A stretch of 64,000 nt of DNA from Oscillospiraceae bacterium (GTDB taxonomy: Bacteria; Bacillota; Clostridia; Oscillospirales; CAG-272). Shown in pieces: positions 25,632 through 34,290 of the stretch (position 1 is the stretch's first letter; every line of letters begins with the position of its first letter). The stretch lies in NCBI GenBank assembly GCA_015064725.1, contig SVRQ01000002.1, positions 78,753 through 142,752 on the forward strand. The letters are read 5' to 3'. The position numbers and the translations under genes were made by a program. The notes below the pieces were generated by a model. That model was not told the origin of the DNA. It made no database searches and worked only from the letters and a program-made list of their open reading frames with translations.

Positions 25632-26221
25632 TATTTCCAAAAGATGCAGATCTTTCCCGCGCACTCGAATTTACCATTGAAATGGACAAGATGAAAAGCA
25701 TTTTTCGCCGTTCATCCATTTTCGATGGTTCAAGAAGAGAGAATGACGCGGAACATTCCTACCACATTTGCGCGATGGCGCTTGCTTTTGAAAAATTCGC
25801 GCCCGAGGGTGTGGACCTTCTTCGCGTGCTTAAAATGCTTATCGTCCACGATATTGTGGAAATTGACGCGGGCGACACCTTCGCCTACGATAAAAACGCC
25901 AATCTTTCCAAAAAAGAGCGCGAAAGCGCGGCGGCGGACAGGCTCTTTTCTATGATAGAGAACGGGGCGGAGCTTCGTGCACTTTGGGAGGAGTTTGACG
26001 ATATGCAAACGCCCGATGCGCTCTATGCCATCAGTCTTGACAGGCTCCAGCCGTTTCTTGCAAACTGCCTTAACAAGGGCGACACCTGGTTTGCCGGAGG
26101 CGTTGGCAAGGAAGCTATCCTTGCGCGCATGGCTCCCGTGGAAAAGGGCATACCTGCGCTTTGGCCTACTATACTTGAACTTATAGAGGAAAACGTGGAG
26201 CAAGGCTACGTTGGAAAATGA
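25628..26221 (+). CDS. HD-domain hydrolase (HD_3, YfbR-like)
   Basis: A 197-residue metal-dependent phosphohydrolase. Ligands are seen in 'RENDAEHSYH', 'VHDIVEIDAGDT' (the HD pair) and a later Asp in 'SLDRLQPF'. This spacing fits the HD_3 group, which includes 5'-deoxynucleotidase YfbR. The substrate is probably a nucleotide, not proven. It overlaps the SDR gene by 4 nt, so the two are coupled although no metabolic link is evident. Confidence 0.85.
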   Translation: MIFPKDADLSRALEFTIEMDKMKSIFRRSSIFDGSRRENDAEHSYHICAMALAFEKFAPEGVDLLRVLKMLIVHDIVEIDAGDTFAYDKNANLSKKERESAAADRLFSMIENGAELRALWEEFDDMQTPDALYAISLDRLQPFLANCLNKGDTWFAGGVGKEAILARMAPVEKGIPALWPTILELIEENVEQGYVGK

Positions 26222-26230
26222 AATTGAATT

Positions 26231-26261
26231 AAAAAACGCAGGAATTTTCCTGCGTTTTTTG
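26231..26261 (+). terminator. Intrinsic terminator
   Basis: AAAAAACGCAGGAA, short loop, TTCCTGCGTTTTTT between convergent genes; likely bidirectional. Confidence 0.9.
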
Positions 26262-26269
26262 CTTATATT

Positions 26270-26512
26270 TCAAACCATTTCTTGTTCTAATTTTTCAAAA
26301 TCGGAAGTATTAAAAAAGTCTGTAATGGAGATTCCCAAACCATCGCAAAGCATTTTTATCGTGACGATTCCGGGATTTTTGCTTTTGCCGTACAGTATAT
26401 TTTTTATTGTGGACGGCGCAACACCTGATTCCAAAGCCAATTTGTGTATTGAAAATTTCTTTTCTTCGCAAAGAACGAGGATTCTGTTTTTTACTGCTGT
26501 ATATGTGTCCAT
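26270..26512 (-). CDS. XRE-family HTH repressor
   Basis: 80 residues, almost all of it one XRE domain ('KKFSIHKLALESGVAPSTIKNIL' covers the recognition helices). I chose the ATG at 26512 (minus strand) because GGAGGT lies 4 nt upstream; the track start is two short codons earlier. It is divergent from the membrane protein gene at 26615 with about 100 nt between. That gap contains three similar candidate operators, so it probably represses both itself and its neighbour. Confidence 0.85.
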   Translation of the reverse strand: MDTYTAVKNRILVLCEEKKFSIHKLALESGVAPSTIKNILYGKSKNPGIVTIKMLCDGLGISITDFFNTSDFEKLEQEMV

Positions 26513-26532
26513 AATTACCTCCAAAATATTTT

Positions 26533-26601
26533 GGACTAATTATAGCCTTTTAAACTTGACAATGCGGGCTATATATGATACAATATGGACTATAAATAGA
26601 C
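26533..26601. promoter_or_regulatory. Candidate XRE operators and divergent promoter
   Basis: The right-facing promoter is TTGACA (26556), 17 bp, TACAAT (26579-26584). Three related sites surround it: GGACTAATTATAGCC (26533), GGGCTATATATG (about 26566) and the near-palindrome GGACTATAAATAGACC (26586-26601). The shared GGnCTAT...ATAG pattern flanking the -35 and -10 is what a small XRE repressor would bind. Confidence 0.6.
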
Positions 26602-26614
26602 CACGGAGGCTAAT

Positions 26615-27688
26615 ATGGAAGAAAAACAACCCAAAAATGCAGTTTTGGCAAATTTTATTCACGATATACTGAAGCTGGAGTACAAAGCGTACGGCTTGCG
26701 GCAGTTGGCTCGTGACAGTGAGGCGGAAGCGGATAAGTTAAACGCAATCATCGAAAGGGATAACGAAAGTGCGGATGACGATTGGCTTGAGAATAGAAAA
26801 AAAATAAGCGAATTGGAAAGCTTAAAAAATAAAGACGGAACTTATCCCGAAGAATACTATGTGTATGAAGAAAATAAATTTTTCTCCATTCCAAGGCTTT
26901 TATGTATTTGGATATTTGCTTTATTTGCGAGTCTTCTGGTCGTTTACGGATTGGCAGAACTTTTAGTATCAGGGCTTGATGCTTCGATGGGCTCTATTAT
27001 TTTGTTGAGTATTTTATTGATGTTGATTGTACCGCCCTCTTTGACATTATTGATAAATTTGATATATGTTAAAATAAATCCTGTAGTCAAAAAGCCCGCA
27101 ACAAAAGAAACCAAAGGCAGTTTTAACGTGTTGCCTGATTTTGTTGGAATTGAAGCCGAATTAAAGAAAAGTATGGAGAAAATAGATGCAAATTTAAGCG
27201 TTACGGTCGCAAAAAAAGAAAATCAAATACAAAATTATTTGATGACAGCGAAAAATCTTAAAAATCAAGCTTTAGAGATAGATAAAATAATACAGAAAAT
27301 GCATAGCTTTAATGTTATTCCCACAGATTACAGGAATGTGGGGTGTCTTTCGGAACTTTATAAAATTTTCAAAAACAATTTGGCGGATAATATGCGTGAA
27401 GCCATTGCAATATATGAAACCAGAGTGTTCAGAGGAGAGGTTATAAAAAGTATAAAACGCATAGGCGATATGATCGACGATTTATCCGACGATCTATATG
27501 ATATTCGCAGGGATATTTCCAATATGGGAAATGAGATACGGCAAATGCGGAGATCGCAGGACAATAATGCGGCTATGCAATCGGAAATGCTTTCCGAAAT
27601 GCGCGCAACACGCTATGCAAATGATTCTGTTAATGAAAGCAACCGCATTTATGAATGGTATTTGAATTATAAATTTTGGAATGAATAA
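26615..27688 (+). CDS. Membrane protein with cytoplasmic coiled coils, unknown family
   Basis: 357 residues with RBS CGGAGG. A charged helical N-terminal part (about 1-85) precedes two hydrophobic helices (about 92-118 and 128-150). A long C-terminal region of heptad-like helices follows ('ELKKSMEKIDANLS' onward, and 'IGDMIDDLSDDLYDIRRDIS'), ending in an Asn/Met/Tyr-rich tail. Both termini should be cytoplasmic. I do not recognise the family. Pairing with a divergent XRE repressor suggests inducible expression, as in accessory or defence-like modules; this is only context. The sequence is more AT-rich than the housekeeping genes nearby. Confidence 0.7.
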   Translation: MEEKQPKNAVLANFIHDILKLEYKAYGLRQLARDSEAEADKLNAIIERDNESADDDWLENRKKISELESLKNKDGTYPEEYYVYEENKFFSIPRLLCIWIFALFASLLVVYGLAELLVSGLDASMGSIILLSILLMLIVPPSLTLLINLIYVKINPVVKKPATKETKGSFNVLPDFVGIEAELKKSMEKIDANLSVTVAKKENQIQNYLMTAKNLKNQALEIDKIIQKMHSFNVIPTDYRNVGCLSELYKIFKNNLADNMREAIAIYETRVFRGEVIKSIKRIGDMIDDLSDDLYDIRRDISNMGNEIRQMRRSQDNNAAMQSEMLSEMRATRYANDSVNESNRIYEWYLNYKFWNE

Positions 27689-27691
27689 ATT

Positions 27692-27725
27692 AAAAAACGG
27701 GCGAACTGCGGTTCGCCCGTTTTTG
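27692..27725. terminator. Bidirectional intrinsic terminator
   Basis: AAAAAACGGGCGAAC, short loop, GTTCGCCCGTTTTT between convergent genes. Confidence 0.9.
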
Positions 27726-27727
27726 AT

Positions 27728-28540
27728 TCAAAGTTTATCTATATCTACTTTTTCTGCAAAAATTCCTTCGCTTTCGCCAAGGAAGATGCTTGCCGATGCC
27801 GCAAAGCCCGTTGGGTCATCGGAAACAAAGTAGCGTACCTCTCCCTTTTCGCGGGAGGAGGAAAGAAGCCCTTTTGCGTTAAATTCCGCCGCCATCGCCT
27901 TTGCCGCTTCCTTTGCGGGGTTTATGAGCGTAACGCCGGGAAGTGCTTTTGCAATATGCTCTTTTATTATTGGGAAGTGAGTGCAGCCCATAATGAGGGT
28001 GTCTATCTCGCCCTCGAACTCTGCAAGGTAACGCTCGCAGGCAAGGCGTGTTACCTCGTCACCGTCCGCCGTAAAGCCGTATTCCACAAGGGACACGAAA
28101 AGCGGGCAGGCTTTCTGCAAAACGACCGCATTCGGGTCTATCGCTTCTATCTTGCGCTTGAATATGCCCGAATTTACCGTGGCTTGTGTGCCGATAACGC
28201 CGATGCGCTTTGTTCGCGAGGCATTGTATGCGGCTTTTGCCGCGTCCTCTACAACGCCGAAAACGGGAACGTCCGTTATATCCCTTATGCACTCCAATGC
28301 GTTGGAGCTTACCGTGCCGCACGCGGCAAGGATCGCTTTTACGCCGTGAGAGAGAAGAAAACGTGCATCCTCTTTAGTATATTTGCGAATAGTTTCACGC
28401 GATTTTGTTCCGTAGGGGACTCTGCCTGTGTCACCGAAATATATGATGTTTTCGTTCGGCAGCAGGCGCGAAAGCTCGCGCACGGCGCAAAGTCCGCCAA
28501 GACCGCTGTCGAAAACGCCTATAGCGCTGTTTTGGGACAT
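27728..28540 (-). CDS. murI: Glutamate racemase
   Basis: A 270-residue enzyme giving D-glutamate for peptidoglycan. The two catalytic cysteines lie in 'ILAACGTVSSNA' and 'LIMGCTHFPI', and the start 'IGVFDSGLGGL' is the family signature. AAAGGAG precedes the ATG. It is the last gene of a minus-strand run after prmC, with a 72-nt gap that holds a small hairpin (CGAGCAATGCTCG). Confidence 0.96.
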   Translation of the reverse strand: MSQNSAIGVFDSGLGGLCAVRELSRLLPNENIIYFGDTGRVPYGTKSRETIRKYTKEDARFLLSHGVKAILAACGTVSSNALECIRDITDVPVFGVVEDAAKAAYNASRTKRIGVIGTQATVNSGIFKRKIEAIDPNAVVLQKACPLFVSLVEYGFTADGDEVTRLACERYLAEFEGEIDTLIMGCTHFPIIKEHIAKALPGVTLINPAKEAAKAMAAEFNAKGLLSSSREKGEVRYFVSDDPTGFAASASIFLGESEGIFAEKVDIDKL

Positions 28541-28612
28541 AAAAAGCTCCTTTATGTTTTTTTCTAATACAGGGAATTGCGGACGAGCAATGCTCGCCCA
28601 CCTAATAACAAC

Positions 28613-29467
28613 TTATTTATATTCGTTTTGATCGATTTTTATGAGTGCGCCGCGAACGTTTCCGCCGTAATCACGGAAGATTTCGCAGTAAAGACCTGCA
28701 TTTTCGCAAAGAGCGCGTATCGCTTCTTCTTGGTCGTATCCTATTTCAAAGATAATTATTCCGTCCGTATTTAATTTTGCGGGTAAAACCTCAATAAATC
28801 TTTTGTAAAAAACAAGGCCGTCCTCGCCTCCGTCAAGCGCGCCGAACGGCTCGCGGCGGACTTCTTCGGATAGAGCCGCTATATCCTTTGTCGGGATATA
28901 CGGCGGATTTGAAACGATAAGATCGTATTTTTCGCATTCTTTTGCAAAATCCTCGGAAAGTGCATCGCAGTATTCAAGCGTGACTTTATCGGAAAGGGAA
29001 AGGCGCACGGCATTTTTTTTTGCTATATCGAGAGCCTCTTCGGAAATATCGAGGGCGCGAACCTTTGCGTGCGAATTCGCGGCGATGGCGAGGGCAATGC
29101 AGCCGCTTCCCGTGCATATATCGAGAACGTTCGCGCGCTTTTCGCCCAAAAATTCAAGCGCACGTTCCACAATGACCTCCGTGTCCGCGCGCGGAGTAAG
29201 GCAAGCGGGGCTTACCAGAAAATTAAGGCTGAAAAAGTCCGTGTTCCCGAGTATATATGCAAGAGGCTCGCCGTTTTTGCGGCGAGCTACTGTATTTTCT
29301 GTTTCTTCCGTTTTGTCGGGGGCTTCTTCGTGGGAGATAAGCGTAAGCGTGCGCTTATCAAGCCCGAAGATATGGCAAACGATCTTTTCGGCTTCATAGG
29401 AAGCATACTCCCCGCAAACGGGGAGCAAGGCTTCTTTTATATGCTTTTTGATTTGAAAATACGTCAT
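28613..29467 (-). CDS. prmC: Release factor glutamine methyltransferase
   Basis: A 284-residue SAM-dependent enzyme that methylates the GGQ glutamine of RF1 and RF2. ATG 29467 starts 1 nt beyond the stop of the DUF1385 gene; the track start at 29551 would overlap that gene by 80 nt. Motif I is 'LDICTGSGCIALAIA' and the catalytic NPPY is intact ('IVSNPPYIP'). An N-terminal helical RF-binding domain is present. DUF1385-prmC is a common pair in Firmicutes. Confidence 0.95.
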   Translation of the reverse strand: MTYFQIKKHIKEALLPVCGEYASYEAEKIVCHIFGLDKRTLTLISHEEAPDKTEETENTVARRKNGEPLAYILGNTDFFSLNFLVSPACLTPRADTEVIVERALEFLGEKRANVLDICTGSGCIALAIAANSHAKVRALDISEEALDIAKKNAVRLSLSDKVTLEYCDALSEDFAKECEKYDLIVSNPPYIPTKDIAALSEEVRREPFGALDGGEDGLVFYKRFIEVLPAKLNTDGIIIFEIGYDQEEAIRALCENAGLYCEIFRDYGGNVRGALIKIDQNEYK

Positions 29468-29468
29468 T

Positions 29469-30491
29469 TTACTCTGTAGCGTCCGTGTTGTTTTCGCCGT
29501 CTTTGCCGTCTTCTTCTGTGCAGGCTCCCGTTTCTTCCGGAGGAAATTCATCGGGAAGGGCCGCTTTGAGCGACATTATCGCACATTCTATCTGCTCTTC
29601 ATCGGGCTCCTTTGTTGTGATGCGCTGCATCCAAAGACCGGGCGCGGAGAGAGCGCGGATGAGGAAATTATCGTGCTTGCCTGCGTACATAAGAAATTCA
29701 TATCCGACACCCATAACGATGGGCATAAGAAGTATCTTTATGGCAACGCGCAAAAGCTTGTTTTCCCAGGTTATGAAAAGACCTACGACTATTGTAAGCA
29801 GTATCATAACGAACATAAAGCTTGTGCCGCAACGGGGGTGGAAACGGGAGTGCTTTTTTACGTTTTCGACCGTAAGCTCCTCTCCTGCTTCGTAGCAGAA
29901 GATTGATTTATGCTCCGCACCGTGGAACTCGAACGTTCTGCGTATATCCTTCATAAGGGAAACGAGGAGCATATAGCCAACGAATATGGCAACCTTGAAT
30001 CCGCCCTCGATAACGCTTTTCCAAAGACCGAGGTCGCCCGTAAAGCGTTCTATAAGCCCCGTGAAGAACGTGGGCAGGAACATAAAGAGGAAGAGAGCAA
30101 GTGCGATACCGAGCACCATTGCAACGAGCATAATAAAATCCATAACGCTCTTGCCGAAGTGCTTTTTGAGCCATTTTTCAAATTTGGTTTCTTCCATCTC
30201 CTCGTCTATGCCGAGCATTTCCGCGGAATCGTTGAGCGTGCTGAAGGAGAGCTTCATCATCTCTATAAAGTTCACAACGCCGCGCACGATGGGAAGATTG
30301 AAAAATTTATTCTTTTTTCTGATGGAAACAAATTTGGAAATTTTCGTTTCCTTGGTGCCGTCGTCTTTACGCACGGTGAGGGCGACTCTTTCGCCGCTTT
30401 TCATCATAACGCCCTCCAGCACCGCTTGACCGCCGACCTTGCCTCGGCGTTCGGGTATGTAACAGCATTTCTGCTTTTTATCTTTACTCAT
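29469..30491 (-). CDS. DUF1385 membrane protein (YqhQ-like)
   Basis: 340 residues. The N-terminal 'GKVGGQAVLEGVMM' and the central 'FHGAEHKSIFCYEAGEEL' with 'HPRCGTSF' identify DUF1385. Four to five hydrophobic helices lie between and after them; a charged acidic tail ends the protein. The conserved His/Glu/Cys residues look like a metal or active site, but no function is established. It is translationally linked to prmC. A TATAAT-like -10 at 30532-30537 (minus strand) suggests its own promoter. Confidence 0.85.
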   Translation of the reverse strand: MSKDKKQKCCYIPERRGKVGGQAVLEGVMMKSGERVALTVRKDDGTKETKISKFVSIRKKNKFFNLPIVRGVVNFIEMMKLSFSTLNDSAEMLGIDEEMEETKFEKWLKKHFGKSVMDFIMLVAMVLGIALALFLFMFLPTFFTGLIERFTGDLGLWKSVIEGGFKVAIFVGYMLLVSLMKDIRRTFEFHGAEHKSIFCYEAGEELTVENVKKHSRFHPRCGTSFMFVMILLTIVVGLFITWENKLLRVAIKILLMPIVMGVGYEFLMYAGKHDNFLIRALSAPGLWMQRITTKEPDEEQIECAIMSLKAALPDEFPPEETGACTEEDGKDGENNTDATE

Positions 30492-30575
30492 TGTAAAAGC
30501 CTTTCTTGGGTTAAAATATTATAACAAAGATATTATACAACATAATTGTTAATAAATAAAGTGAAAAAAAGAAAA

Positions 30576-30602
30576 AAGCCGTCAAATTCGGCGGCTTTTT
30601 TT
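30576..30602 (-). terminator. Intrinsic terminator for secG
   Basis: On the minus strand: AAAAGCCG, loop, CGGCTTTT with T run. Confidence 0.8.
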
Positions 30603-30616
30603 CGTTTTTGTTTAAA

Positions 30617-30865
30617 TTAGAGAGAGCAAACGATGTAAGCAGCGATAGCAACAACAGCGAAAACTGCGCAAGCGATCGTTGTATAGCGAGAAAGCTTCTT
30701 CTCTTTTGTCTGACCCTGGTTTTTGCCGAAGTAGGAATCGCCGGTCGTACCGCCGATAGCACCGGAAAGACCGTGCTTCTTGGAGTTCTGGAAAAGAACG
30801 AGAACAATGAGCAATACGGAAACGAGCATAAGAACGCTGCCGAGAACATAAGCAAGGACTGTCAT
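30617..30865 (-). CDS. secG: Protein translocase subunit SecG
   Basis: 82 residues with two membrane helices (about 3-24 and 58-80) joined by a Gly-rich loop with 'GLSGAIGG', the SecG signature. It assists SecYE during protein export. GGAGGT precedes the ATG. It has its own promoter and terminator, so it is monocistronic. Confidence 0.95.
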   Translation of the reverse strand: MTVLAYVLGSVLMLVSVLLIVLVLFQNSKKHGLSGAIGGTTGDSYFGKNQGQTKEKKLSRYTTIACAVFAVVAIAAYIVCSL

Positions 30866-30956
30866 CTTAATAAAACCTCCGATTTGGCAGGGACAACCCG
30901 CCGAAATTTTTTCGTTAGAGCAAGGCGCAAAGCACCCCTATAAACACTTGTATTTA

Positions 30957-30985
30957 ATCATACCACAACAAAAACAAAAATGCAA
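30957..30985 (-). promoter_or_regulatory. Sigma-A promoter for secG
   Basis: On the minus strand: TTGCAT, 17 bp, TATGAT with TGG before it (extended -10). Confidence 0.75.
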
Positions 30986-31045
30986 GTGTTTTTTTGAAAC
31001 TTAAATAAAAATGTCTTAAATTTATATCTATTTTCCAAAAAAATA

Positions 31046-31074
31046 TTGACAAATCTATATATATGTGATAAAAT
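31046..31074 (+). promoter_or_regulatory. Sigma-A promoter for rpsF-ssb-rpsR
   Basis: TTGACA, 17 bp, TAAAAT. Confidence 0.85.
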
Positions 31075-31079
31075 ATCAA

Positions 31080-31150
31080 TTCGGAAAAGTGCCGAAACGG
31101 CAACTTTCTCCTTGCTGCGAAAAATCAAAGTGTTCGCGGCCTTATGTCCA
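31080..31150 (+). promoter_or_regulatory. rpsF leader, possible S6:S18 binding site
   Basis: The leader carries a GCCGAAACGGC hairpin and further GC-rich segments before GGAGGT. S6:S18 autoregulation through a CCG-bearing leader hairpin is known in other bacteria; here only a CCG in a hairpin context is visible. Confidence 0.3.
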
Positions 31151-31167
31151 AAAGGAGGTGTACTTAA

Positions 31168-31461
31168 ATGGAAAACATCAAAGCATCCTATGAAACAATG
31201 TTCATCGTTGATATGACAAAGGGTGAAGAAGCAGTTGCAGCTGTTGTTGCTAAGTTCAAAGCTCTTATCGAAGCTAACGGTGAAGTTGAATCTTTCAACG
31301 AATGGGGCAAACGCAAGCTCGCATACCCCATCAATGATCTTACGGAAGGCTATTATGTTCTCGTAAACTACAAGGCTGAAACAAGCTTTGTTGCTGAACT
31401 TGAACGTAACTTCAACATTTCCGAAGATATTATGCGCTCCATGACAATCAGCGTAGCGTAA
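31168..31461 (+). CDS. rpsF: 30S ribosomal protein S6
   Basis: 97 residues with the S6 start 'YETMFIVD' and 'WGKRKLAYPINDLTEGYYVLVNY'. It binds the 16S rRNA platform together with S18. AAAGGAGGT gives a strong RBS. First gene of the classic rpsF-ssb-rpsR operon. Confidence 0.97.
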   Translation: MENIKASYETMFIVDMTKGEEAVAAVVAKFKALIEANGEVESFNEWGKRKLAYPINDLTEGYYVLVNYKAETSFVAELERNFNISEDIMRSMTISVA

Positions 31462-31484
31462 TTTTACAAAGGAGAGAACAAGAA

Positions 31485-31916
31485 ATGGCAAGTCTTAACA
31501 AGGTAATTCTTATCGGACACCTTACAGCGGATCCCGAGCTCAAGCAGACTCCCTCCGGTGTAAGCGTTACATCCTTTTCTATCGGCGTTACCCGCAGATT
31601 TACAAGAGCGGGCGAGCAGGCGCAGAGCGACTTTATCAATATCGTTGCGTGGAGAAATACCGCTGAATTTATTACTAAATATTTCAGAAAAGGCAATGCT
31701 ATCTGCATTTGCGGTTCCCTCCAGACAAGAACTTGGACTGCAAACGACGGTTCCAAGCGCTATGCAACGGAAGTCGTGGCTGACGAAGCTACTTTCGTTG
31801 AAAAGAAGAGCGAAAGCTCTCGCGGAGACGATTTTCAGGCTCCCGCATTTTCTTCCGATATGGGAAGCGCTCCCAAGTTTGAAGAGGTTGCGGCAGACGA
31901 TGATCTCCCGTTCTGA
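31485..31916 (+). CDS. ssb: Single-stranded DNA-binding protein
   Basis: 143 residues. An OB-fold (about 1-105: 'NKVILIGHLTADPEL', 'VAWRNTAEF') is followed by a short disordered region and the acidic tail DDDLPF that docks partner proteins. Lies between rpsF and rpsR with a good RBS, as in most Firmicutes. Confidence 0.97.
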   Translation: MASLNKVILIGHLTADPELKQTPSGVSVTSFSIGVTRRFTRAGEQAQSDFINIVAWRNTAEFITKYFRKGNAICICGSLQTRTWTANDGSKRYATEVVADEATFVEKKSESSRGDDFQAPAFSSDMGSAPKFEEVAADDDLPF

Positions 31917-31964
31917 TGCCGTTCGTATTTAACGGCGAAAAAATAATATAGGAGGTTTTTTACA

Positions 31965-32216
31965 ATGGAAAATAGAGAACAGAGACCCGCAAGAGGCGGC
32001 AATATGCACAGAAGAAAAAAAGTTTGTGTGTTCTGCGCTGAAAAAGCAACTGCTATCGACTACAAGGACGTAGCAAAGCTCCACAAATTCATTTCCGAAC
32101 GTTCCAAGATTCTTCCCAGAAGAGTTACAGGTACTTGTGCTGCACACCAGCGTGCGCTTACAGAAGCTATCAAACGTGCTCGCCACGTAGCGCTTCTTCC
32201 TTTCGTTACAGACTAA
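31965..32216 (+). CDS. rpsR: 30S ribosomal protein S18
   Basis: 83 residues, with 'RRKKVCVFC' near the start (the form with a Cys pair) and the rRNA-binding '[20 protein letters not shown]' core. Partner of S6. GGAGGT precedes ATG 31965. Confidence 0.97.
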   Translation: MENREQRPARGGNMHRRKKVCVFCAEKATAIDYKDVAKLHKFISERSKILPRRVTGTCAAHQRALTEAIKRARHVALLPFVTD

Positions 32217-32232
32217 TTTATTCTGTATATAC

Positions 32233-32263
32233 AAAACAGCAGACCGTATGGTCTGCTGTTTTT
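32233..32263 (+). terminator. Intrinsic terminator
   Basis: AAACAGCAGACC, GTAT, GGTCTGCTGTTTTTT. Ends the rpsF operon. Confidence 0.9.
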
Positions 32264-32268
32264 TCGTG

Positions 32269-32297
32269 TTGCAAAGCTAAAGAAGGTATGATATAAT
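32269..32297 (+). promoter_or_regulatory. Sigma-A promoter for the GH129-like gene
   Basis: TTGCAA, 17 bp, TATAAT. Confidence 0.8.
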
Positions 32298-32350
32298 TAT
32301 AAAAAGTTTTTGCCTTTATCAAATGAACGGTAGCATAAATCGGAGGAAAT

Positions 32351-34171
32351 ATGCAGATACACGAAATAAAAACAAAGAGCTTCCTTTTTAAGATCGATGC
32401 GGAAAACATCAAATATACGGTAGTTTTGAATTCTGGCGCGGTCTGGACTGTAACAAAAAGACCGTACGTCCGCTTTGCTTCCGGCAAAGTGGCGGAATTT
32501 CCTTCCCCTAAAGAAATAAAAATTACGTCAACGGGCACTTTTGACGGTGTAAGAGCGTATTACGAGCTGACGGATGAAGAAATATCCATAATGACACATA
32601 CTTATGTGGACAGAACAACGCAGGATATTGTTTTCGAGCTGCGTGTGGACGGGGACAAAAAAGGAGATATCGAGGTAGTTTCCTATCCTGCGCCTTTTGA
32701 TTTCGGAGCAAAGGAGGGGGAAGGGTACACTGTACTTCCGCGAATGCAGGGAACTCTTGTGCCGGCGGGAACGGCAATAAACGTTCCGATAGGAGATATC
32801 TTCGGAAGAGATGCATATATGCCTTTTTATGGGCAAGTGAGAAATAATTCGGGTTATACCGCTATTTTCGCAACACCGTATGATGCCAAATACAAATTCC
32901 GCGATGACAGGGTCGTTCCCTTGTTCCGTCCCTCTATGGGAAGGATGTCATATATAAGAAAGATGATCTTTCGTTTTTGCGAACAGTGCGATTATAACGT
33001 TATAGCAAAATGCTACAGAGCCTATGTAAAAGAAAACGGAAGATTGATAACGCTTAAAGAAAAAATATGCAAAAACCCCAACGTGGCGTCACTGTTCGGC
33101 TGCCCGATAATACATACGAGCATATCCACGCACAGACAGCCTACGTCCGACAGCTATAACCGTGAACATCCGGAAAAAAACGATTATTTCTTTTCGTTTG
33201 CCCAAAGGGAAGAAGAGCTGAAGGCTCTGAAGGCAAAGGGTCTTGACAAAGCATATACGCATTTTGACGGATGGGGCGTAAGAGGATATGACAATCTTCA
33301 CCCATCCCCGTTCCCTCCGAGCGAGGAAGCCGGCGGAACGGAAGGTATGCGAAAGCTTTGCAATACCGTAAGAGAGATGGGATATATTTTCGGAGTTCAC
33401 GATCAGTACAGGGATTATTATCTCGATTGCCCCGATTTTTCATATGATGAAGCAACTCTTAAGCTTAACGGTTCATATCCGTACAAAACTATGTGGCAGG
33501 GCGGCGCACATTCGTATCTTTGCTCCGAAAGGGCCGTGGATTACGTAAGAAGAAATTATGCGGAGTTTGAACGTCTTGGCATAAAGATAGATTCTGCGTA
33601 TCTGGACGTGTTTTCGCTGGCTGACTTGGATGAGTGCTATTCTCCCGACCACCCAACGACAAGAGAGCAATGCGCCGTAAACAGAATGCGCTGCTTCGAT
33701 ATATTGACGGACAAGGGGATCATCCCTTCCTCCGAAGAAATAATAGATTGCGTGCTTCCTTCGCAGGTGCTTTGCCACCACGCTCCGTTCTATACGGCGG
33801 ACATAGGCAGCAACGCTTCGCAAGCAAGCGGCATACCGATACCTCTTTTGAATCTCGTTTATCACGATTGCGTTGTTATTCCTTGGATAGGCTTGAAAGG
33901 GGAGCGCGGCGGCTCCGGTATCCCCAAAAACGACAGCGCGTATTCTTATGCGATACTTAACGCAGATCCTGTATATTGCCCCATAGATGCAACAGAGGAA
34001 CAAATAAAAGAGATAAAATTTGCCTGCGAATTATCGGAAAGGCTTGCTCTGTGTGAAATGGTAAAGCACGAATTTATCTCCGATGATCTGAGAAGGCAAA
34101 GAACGACCTTTTCCGACGGAACTGTGATAGAGGTAGATCTTGACAAGGATGAATACGTTATCAACCCATAA
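32351..34171 (+). CDS. Glycoside hydrolase, GH101/GH129-like
   Basis: 606 residues without a signal peptide, so intracellular. An N-terminal beta-rich domain (about 1-230) leads into a TIM-barrel part with 'THFDGWGVRGYDN', 'FGVHDQYRDYY' and 'IKIDSAYLDVFS', followed by 'PSSEEIID'. The Asp in AYLDV and the first Glu in SSEE are 43 residues apart; as I recall, this equals the spacing of nucleophile and acid/base in the bifidobacterial GH129 enzyme NagBb. GH129 cleaves alpha-linked N-acetylgalactosamine from mucin-type sugars. This supports, but does not prove, a mucin O-glycan-related role. RBS CGGAGG. Family call is moderate, substrate uncertain. Confidence 0.5.
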   Translation: MQIHEIKTKSFLFKIDAENIKYTVVLNSGAVWTVTKRPYVRFASGKVAEFPSPKEIKITSTGTFDGVRAYYELTDEEISIMTHTYVDRTTQDIVFELRVDGDKKGDIEVVSYPAPFDFGAKEGEGYTVLPRMQGTLVPAGTAINVPIGDIFGRDAYMPFYGQVRNNSGYTAIFATPYDAKYKFRDDRVVPLFRPSMGRMSYIRKMIFRFCEQCDYNVIAKCYRAYVKENGRLITLKEKICKNPNVASLFGCPIIHTSISTHRQPTSDSYNREHPEKNDYFFSFAQREEELKALKAKGLDKAYTHFDGWGVRGYDNLHPSPFPPSEEAGGTEGMRKLCNTVREMGYIFGVHDQYRDYYLDCPDFSYDEATLKLNGSYPYKTMWQGGAHSYLCSERAVDYVRRNYAEFERLGIKIDSAYLDVFSLADLDECYSPDHPTTREQCAVNRMRCFDILTDKGIIPSSEEIIDCVLPSQVLCHHAPFYTADIGSNASQASGIPIPLLNLVYHDCVVIPWIGLKGERGGSGIPKNDSAYSYAILNADPVYCPIDATEEQIKEIKFACELSERLALCEMVKHEFISDDLRRQRTTFSDGTVIEVDLDKDEYVINP

Positions 34172-34290
34172 GGTCTACAAATAAGATCGTTTGTTTGTAC
34201 TCCGAAAATAATGCTTAAAAAGGTGAGAAAACAAGACACTTTTTCCGACTAAACCATAAAATGATATATAGTTTAGGAAAGGTGTCTATT

